This document shows, piece by piece, positions 23,800 to 28,077 of a stretch of 28,077 nt of DNA; the first letter of the stretch is position 1, and every line of letters starts with the position of its first letter. The notes beneath the pieces were generated by a model, which searched no databases, was not told the origin of the DNA, and was given only the letters and a program-made list of their open reading frames with translations. The stretch comes from JAQUPP01 sp041649955 (GTDB lineage: Bacteria; Patescibacteriota; Patescibacteriia; UBA2591; JAQUPP01): contig JBAZMD010000010.1 of assembly GCA_041649955.1 (NCBI GenBank), forward strand, positions 1 to 28,077, in the 5' to 3' direction. Position numbers and translations under genes: made by a program.

Positions 23800-25245
23800 A
23801 TTTTAAATAATTTAACAATTTTAGAAGCGCATCAAGGTCTGAAGAAAAAAGAATTTTCTTCAGAAGATTTGGTTCGCGCTTGCCTTAATGAAATAAAAGA
23901 AAAGGATAGTAAGATTCATTCTTTTATTACTGTTTTGGAAAAAGAGGCGATAGAGAGGGCGAAAATAATAGACAAGCAAATCGCTTCCAGCGGTTTGAAT
24001 AATTTTTTGACCGGAATTCCCTTGGCCATTAAAGATAATATTTTAATTCAAGATGTCCGTGCTACAGCCGGTTCCAAAATACTCTCTGAATATTACTCTC
24101 CTTATGACGCCACGGTGATTAAAAAGCTAAAAGATGCTGGAGCGATTTTTGTCGGCAAAACAAATTTGGATGAATTTGCCATGGGTTCTTCCACGGAAAA
24201 TTCTTTTTTCGGTCCGACTAAAAATCCTCGCGATTTACAAAGAGTGCCGGGTGGTTCTTCGGGCGGTTCAGCTGCGGCGGTAACGGCAAAAATGTGTTTA
24301 GGCGCATTAGGTTCTGATACCGGAGGTTCTATCCGCCAACCTTCCAGTTTTTGCGGCGTGGTCGGATTAAAACCGACTTATGGAAAAGTTTCCCGTTACG
24401 GCTTGATGGCCATGGCTTCTTCGCTTGATCAAATCGGACCAATCGGTAATTCGGTTGATGATGTGGCTATTTTACTTGACGCGATTGAAGGCAAAGATAA
24501 TTTTGATTCAACCAGCGTTAAAGACGCGTTTAAAACAAAAATACCTTCCAATGATAATATTTTTAAAAAATTAAGAGTCGGCATTCCCAAAGAATATTTT
24601 GTCAAAGGGCTCGATCCGCAAATCAAAAAAAATATTGATCAGCTGATTAAAAAATTGGAAGATGGAGGCGCGGAAATAAAAGAAGTAAGTTTGCCACACA
24701 CAAAAGAAGCTTTGGCTTGCTATTATATTATTATGCCGGCTGAAGTTTCGGCGAATTTAAGCCGTTATGACGGCATAAGATACGGTTATTCAATTCAAGA
24801 AGGAAAAAATTTGCTTGATGTTTATTTAAATTCGCGAACTCAAGGATTTGGCGATGAATCAAAAAGAAGAATTATTTTGGGAACATATATTCTTTCCAAA
24901 GGTTATTACGAAGATTATTATTTGAAAGCTCAAAAAGTCAGAACATTGATAAAAAATGATTTTCAAAAAGTTTTTGAAAAAGTTGATTGTTTATTGACGC
25001 CGACTACGCCGACTACGGCTTTTAAAATCGGCGAAAAAATTGATGACCCTTTGAATATGTATTTATCCGATATTTACACTGTGCCGGTTAATTTAGCCGG
25101 CCTGCCGGCTTTAAGTTTACCGATTGGTGAAGTGGAAAAATTGCCTTTTGGTTTGCAAATTATCGGAAATTATTTTGAAGAAAATAAAATTTTGGAAATA
25201 GCCAAGACGATAGAAAAGTTGATAAGTAAACAAGTTGATAAGTAA
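23797..25245 (+). CDS. gatA: Aspartyl/glutamyl-tRNA amidotransferase subunit A
   Basis: GatA releases ammonia from glutamine and channels it to the misacylated tRNA. I start at 23797 (MILNNLTILEAHQGL, 482 residues); seven upstream codons in the same frame come from the inverted repeat. The amidase signature is intact: the catalytic lysine in AIKDNI, the GGSSGGSAAAV stretch with the cis-serine, and GSDTGGSIRQPSSFCG with the nucleophile. The end of the gene is a tandem repeat of AAGTTGATAAGTAAA (25216-25246), where the second copy supplies the stop codon in a shifted frame. Confidence 0.95.
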   Translation: MILNNLTILEAHQGLKKKEFSSEDLVRACLNEIKEKDSKIHSFITVLEKEAIERAKIIDKQIASSGLNNFLTGIPLAIKDNILIQDVRATAGSKILSEYYSPYDATVIKKLKDAGAIFVGKTNLDEFAMGSSTENSFFGPTKNPRDLQRVPGGSSGGSAAAVTAKMCLGALGSDTGGSIRQPSSFCGVVGLKPTYGKVSRYGLMAMASSLDQIGPIGNSVDDVAILLDAIEGKDNFDSTSVKDAFKTKIPSNDNIFKKLRVGIPKEYFVKGLDPQIKKNIDQLIKKLEDGGAEIKEVSLPHTKEALACYYIIMPAEVSANLSRYDGIRYGYSIQEGKNLLDVYLNSRTQGFGDESKRRIILGTYILSKGYYEDYYLKAQKVRTLIKNDFQKVFEKVDCLLTPTTPTTAFKIGEKIDDPLNMYLSDIYTVPVNLAGLPALSLPIGEVEKLPFGLQIIGNYFEENKILEIAKTIEKLISKQVDK

Positions 25246-25246
25246 A
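25216..25246 (+). repeat. 16-bp tandem duplication at the gatA stop codon
   Basis: AAGTTGATAAGTAAA is present twice in a row with a 16-bp period. The first copy is read as Lys-Leu-Ile-Ser-Lys and the second, in another phase, as Val-Asp-Lys-stop. The duplication therefore sets the C-terminus of GatA and the gap to the next gene. Confidence 0.75.
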
Positions 25247-25249
25247 TAT

Positions 25250-26821
25250 ATGGCAAAAATGAAAATAAAAATATTCAATATTATATTTTTATCATTTCTT
25301 ATTTTTTCGTTTTTTATTCCTTATTTCGTGCAGGCTGAAACCAAACCTTCCGCCTCTCTTTATTTTATTCCGGCGACAAGTTCAATTGAAGTGGGCAAAA
25401 TCATTCAGGTTCGTTTCGTCGTTAACGCCGGTGCTCCGATAAATTTGGTGGAATCCACGCTTTCTTTTTCAAATAATACTTTGGAATTTTCTAGTTTTTC
25501 AAAATCAGGATCAATTATTAATTTATGGTTTAATGAACCAAGTTATTCTCAAAAAGATGGAAGTATTTCTTTTTCCGGAGGCATACCGAATCCGGGTTTT
25601 ACGGGCGAGGGCAAAATTTTGATTATTAATTTTAAAGCCAAGGCAAGCGGAACGGCTTGGGTAAAAATTTCCGGGGCTCAAGTTTTAGCCAATGACGGCT
25701 TAGGCACTAACATTTTAAGTTCCAAAGGACAAGCCAGTCTTACGTGTTTTGAAACAGGGCTGCCAAAACCGACTCCGATTGAACCTAAACCTGAAATTAT
25801 TCCTTCTCAATTAAAGATTTCTTCTTCAACTCATCCGGATCAGCAAAAATGGTATTCAAATAAAAACCCCATGATTTCTTGGCCATGGAATTCCAGTATT
25901 TCCAATTTCAGTTTTATTTTTGATCAAAAGGAAAAAACAATTCCGGACAATGCCGGCGAGGGATTAGATAATAATATTTCTTATTCGGACGTGAAAGACG
26001 GAATTTGGTATTTTCATCTTAAGGCGCGCACCGCGACCGGGTGGTCGGCAACATCTCATTTCAAAATACAAATTGATTCTCAATCGCCCCAAGATTTAAA
26101 AATTATTTTTTCCAAAAATGAAGATGTATATACCACTACGCCATTAATTAATGTGTCAGCCGGCGATTCTGTTTCAGGTTTGGCTTATTTTGAAGAAAAA
26201 ATAGATCAAGGAGATTTTATTAAAGTTGACAAAACTGAATTTAAAATACCAAAAACAAATCCGGGCGATCATACTTTATCAATAAGAGCTTATGATCAAG
26301 CGGGAAATTTTTCGGAAAAATCGGAAAGTTTTAAAATTATTCTTTTTCCAACTCCGACAATCAATCATTGCACAAGAGAAGTTTTATCAGCCACCATATC
26401 CACTCCATTAATTATTAGAGGTGAAGCCGCTCCGCTTTCAGATATTATCGTTTCCATTGTTCAGCAAAAAGGCATTCAGGAATTTAAGGAAACAACGCAA
26501 ACCGACAGACAAGGCAACTGGGCTGTTATTTATAAAGAGCAACTGCCTCCGGGCGAGTATCTTGTTTATGCGACCGCTCATTCTTCAGAGCAAGTCAGTT
26601 CTCCTTCAAAAAAAGTCCGCTTAAAAGTAATAAAAACCGGCATTGAATTTTTCAGTCATATTATACCTTCCGGCGCCGTAATCTTCATTATATTTTTCCT
26701 TTTGGCGATTATCGTCATCTTAATCGCTTTATTGATGTTTCTTAAAAGGAAATTCAAGAAATATGACACTTTGATTAAAGATTTTTTAGAGAGAAAAAAT
26801 AAGGACTCCAGAATAAAGTAA
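25250..26821 (+). CDS. Exported surface protein with a cohesin-like domain and C-terminal membrane anchor
   Basis: The ATG at 25250 gives 523 residues; a TTG upstream lies in the end of gatA. The signal peptide (about 3-28) ends at VQAE. Residues about 35-170 resemble a cohesin-type beta sandwich: PATSSIEVGKIIQVRFVV, LVESTLSFSNNTLEFSSFS, GSISFSGGIPNPGFTGEGKI and INFKAKASGTAWV. Ig-like segments follow, with WYFHLKARTATGWSATSHFK, SIRAYDQAGNFSEKSESF and GEAAPLSDIIVSI...GEYLVYATAHS. One membrane helix (about 480-502) and the basic tail KRKFKKYD anchor it, leaving the bulk outside. Cellulosome function is not implied, since such domains are common in surface proteins and no dockerin is seen. Confidence 0.82.
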   Translation: MAKMKIKIFNIIFLSFLIFSFFIPYFVQAETKPSASLYFIPATSSIEVGKIIQVRFVVNAGAPINLVESTLSFSNNTLEFSSFSKSGSIINLWFNEPSYSQKDGSISFSGGIPNPGFTGEGKILIINFKAKASGTAWVKISGAQVLANDGLGTNILSSKGQASLTCFETGLPKPTPIEPKPEIIPSQLKISSSTHPDQQKWYSNKNPMISWPWNSSISNFSFIFDQKEKTIPDNAGEGLDNNISYSDVKDGIWYFHLKARTATGWSATSHFKIQIDSQSPQDLKIIFSKNEDVYTTTPLINVSAGDSVSGLAYFEEKIDQGDFIKVDKTEFKIPKTNPGDHTLSIRAYDQAGNFSEKSESFKIILFPTPTINHCTREVLSATISTPLIIRGEAAPLSDIIVSIVQQKGIQEFKETTQTDRQGNWAVIYKEQLPPGEYLVYATAHSSEQVSSPSKKVRLKVIKTGIEFFSHIIPSGAVIFIIFFLLAIIVILIALLMFLKRKFKKYDTLIKDFLERKNKDSRIK

Positions 26822-26842
26822 ACAAATCAAAAATAAGTTTTT

Positions 26843-28077
26843 ATGAGATATTCCAAATCATCAATTGTTTTTATTTTAACCACTGCTTTGTTTTTAATTG
26901 GTATGGTTTGTTTTTTATTTTACAGTCCATTGACCAAAGCGGCGGAAACAAATGAAATAAAAATTTTTCCCACTGCTTTCTCGGGCGATCCTTTGACTCC
27001 GCTCGGGACAAGTTGGCAGAATCCGCAAGCGGTTTTAACTCAGGATTTAACGCAAAATGCGGCTTTTGAAGAATTTAATCAAGAAAATTCGGCCTATCCT
27101 TTTGAGGAAACACTAAAGACCACGAATATAGAACTAAAAAACACTAACAGAAAGGTTGGTGGTGGTTCGTCTAATATTAGTGGTACTTCGTGGATTGCCA
27201 AGATAAAAAATTTGTTTAAAAATAATTTTGCGCAAGCCGAAGAAATTACTGCTGAAAATTCAACCTCAACTCCACCGGATATTAGTAATCCAATTGAGCA
27301 AGCGCCGGAAATTGAGCCAATAATTGAAGCGCCAACCGTAGAACCGCCAATTTCTGAACCGTTGATAGAAGCGCCGATACAGCCGCAGACTGTTGAGAAA
27401 ATTTTAGAAATTTCAAATTTTTCAGTTTCAGAGAGTTTCAAGGAAAATAAAATTGAGAATGTCCAATTGAGGTTTTCGCTGGCAGCGAAAAATACACTAA
27501 AAGACACGAATATAGACACTAAAAACCACGAACTTTTAATTGAATATTTTTATCAAAATGATTGGCAAAAATTAAATGAATTTGATTTGAAAGACGAAAT
27601 TTCCAATAATTTAAACGGCGGTTATTTTCTTGACGCTTTGCCGATTTTTAAAAGTTGGACTGACATAGAGAACCTGAAAATCAGGTTTACACTAAGCACC
27701 ACGAATATAGACACTAAAAACCACGAAAATATTAGTGGTGATTCGTCTAATATTAGTGATTCATTGGTGTTTTTAGACGCGGCTTGGCTGGAAATAACAA
27801 CTGCGGAACAGCCGGAAAAAGTTTTAGAACAGCAAGGACCGATTAAAGAAATAAAGAATTTTAAAAACAACGAAGAACCGACTTTTGAATTAACGGAAAG
27901 TTTATTCGCGAAAATAAAAAATTTTTTCAAAAAAGAAAAAAAAGATTTTGTTTTAGTTGATCCGATGGGCAAGGAAAGCAAGGACGGATTGATTAATCAA
28001 GGCAATAAAGTAAAAATTTCGCGTTCCGGCGATAAGAGAAGTTTTAAGCCCGGTCTCTATAAATTAAAAATCAAACA
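26843..28077 (+). CDS. Exported protein, N-terminal part (cut by the window end), with repeat insertions
   Basis: The frame from ATG 26843 is open for 411 codons to the window edge. The protein starts with a signal peptide or anchor (MRYSKSSIVFILTT, then hydrophobic to about residue 30, cleavage possible after TKAAE). A proline- and glutamate-rich stretch (about 145-185, PEIEPIIEAPTVEPPISEP) suggests an extended linker. Three segments repeat at DNA and peptide level: KTTNIELKN, KDTNIDTKNHE and STTNIDTKNHE. The last visible part, DFVLVDPMGKESKDGLINQG, may start a beta domain. I do not recognise the family. It follows the cohesin-like protein by 21 nt and may be co-transcribed with it. Long antisense frames here are shadows. 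Confidence 0.82.
   Translation, partial: MRYSKSSIVFILTTALFLIGMVCFLFYSPLTKAAETNEIKIFPTAFSGDPLTPLGTSWQNPQAVLTQDLTQNAAFEEFNQENSAYPFEETLKTTNIELKNTNRKVGGGSSNISGTSWIAKIKNLFKNNFAQAEEITAENSTSTPPDISNPIEQAPEIEPIIEAPTVEPPISEPLIEAPIQPQTVEKILEISNFSVSESFKENKIENVQLRFSLAAKNTLKDTNIDTKNHELLIEYFYQNDWQKLNEFDLKDEISNNLNGGYFLDALPIFKSWTDIENLKIRFTLSTTNIDTKNHENISGDSSNISDSLVFLDAAWLEITTAEQPEKVLEQQGPIKEIKNFKNNEEPTFELTESLFAKIKNFFKKEKKDFVLVDPMGKESKDGLINQGNKVKISRSGDKRSFKPGLYKLKIK
27110..27193. repeat. Palindromic repeat copy 1 inside the last gene
   Basis: Begins ACACTAAAGACCACGAATA and ends CTTCGTGG; CCACGAA (27120-27126) and TTCGTGG (27187-27193) form inverted ends, with TCTAATATTAGTGG near the right end. It is read through in frame. 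Confidence 0.65.
27494..27532. repeat. Repeat copy 2 inside the last gene (left half only)
   Basis: ACACTAAAAGACACGAATA, then TAGACACTAAAAACCACGAA, matching copy 3 almost base for base over 39 bp. The right half (with TCTAATATTAGTG) is absent. Confidence 0.7.
27689..27776. repeat. Palindromic repeat copy 3 inside the last gene
   Basis: Begins ACACTAAGCACCACGAATA, then TAGACACTAAAAACCACGAA, followed by AATATTAGTGGTGATTCGTC and TAATATTAGTG. CTAAAAACCACGAA pairs imperfectly with TTCATTGGTGTTTTTAG at the right end. Read through in frame as STTNIDTKNHENISGDSSNI. Confidence 0.7.

Noticed and set aside
27110..27776. CRISPR array or target-repeat region
   Set aside because: Only three copies with unequal spacing of hundreds of bases, all translated in frame; no cas genes in the window.
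27094..27981. Two long minus-strand frames at the end of the window
   Set aside because: The plus strand is open for 411 codons with a signal peptide and sensible composition. The minus frames lack ribosome sites and their serine- and phenylalanine-rich peptides are typical of antisense reading.

Overview
The window looks like a chromosomal segment of a Candidate Phyla Radiation (Patescibacteria, probably Parcubacteria-like) bacterium. The support is indirect: AT-rich DNA, compact core genes, tRNAs without an encoded CCA, an EndoQ-type PHP nuclease, a four-helix-bundle S23 protein, and large surface proteins carrying the 'GWxWSxNxGW' motif and LamG domains that are common in those genomes. 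There is no rRNA gene here to settle the lineage.

Layout. 1-255: possible tail of an upstream gene, then two tRNA-Leu genes. 316-1515: a PLP aminotransferase. 1516-4166: three unrelated, unrecognised or weakly recognised genes, each with its own promoter, Shine-Dalgarno site and terminator. 4185-5774 (minus): iscS-iscU iron-sulfur cluster genes. 5863-6246 (minus): a small membrane protein cassette. 6344-8591 (minus): ddl followed by an EndoQ-like nuclease. 8700-10938: ruvB and a carboxy-terminal processing protease. 11026-12332 (minus): rpmA, a 65-residue membrane protein and cytidine deaminase. 12418-16687: a membrane protein, mraY, murD and ftsW/rodA, a piece of the division and cell wall cluster. 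16752-17474: a DUF3108-like cassette. 17695-20472: a LamG surface protein. 20499-25245: nadD, ligA, gatC, an inserted S23-like gene, gatA. 25250-28077: two exported surface proteins, the last cut by the window edge.

The most unusual content is a set of small non-coding elements. Four (E1 1572-1633, E2 11398-11531, E3 15407-15486, E4 17526-17657) share terminal inverted repeats of the type CCCC(C)NCAC, a hairpin just inside one end, an AT-rich middle, and 4-bp flanking direct repeats (TTGA, TCAA, CGAA, CTTG) like target-site duplications. Three of the four sit in the -35 box of a promoter, all in the same orientation to it, so the duplication rebuilds the box. E3 lies inside a second type of element (E6 15354-15551) whose relative E5 (3341-3455) is in the leader of another gene; removing E3 and one CGAA copy returns E6 to about the length of E5 and restores the GCCGAAGGCG centre that E5 has.

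Palindromic DNA also appears inside reading frames without breaking them: a 63-bp double hairpin in murD between 8-bp direct repeats, a 21-bp duplication in the EndoQ-like gene, and three copies of a repeat in the last gene. The S23 gene between gatC and gatA is bounded by imperfect inverted repeats, the layout of a 23S rRNA intervening sequence but located in a protein operon.

Two styles of gene expression can be read. Several core or large genes (ruvB, ddl, the gene at 12418, the LamG gene) have a -10 box 6-8 nt before the start codon and so are probably leaderless. The unrecognised single genes instead have a TTGACA-type -35, an extended -10 containing TGC, a leader (usually with a hairpin), a strong AGGAGG site and mostly their own terminator.
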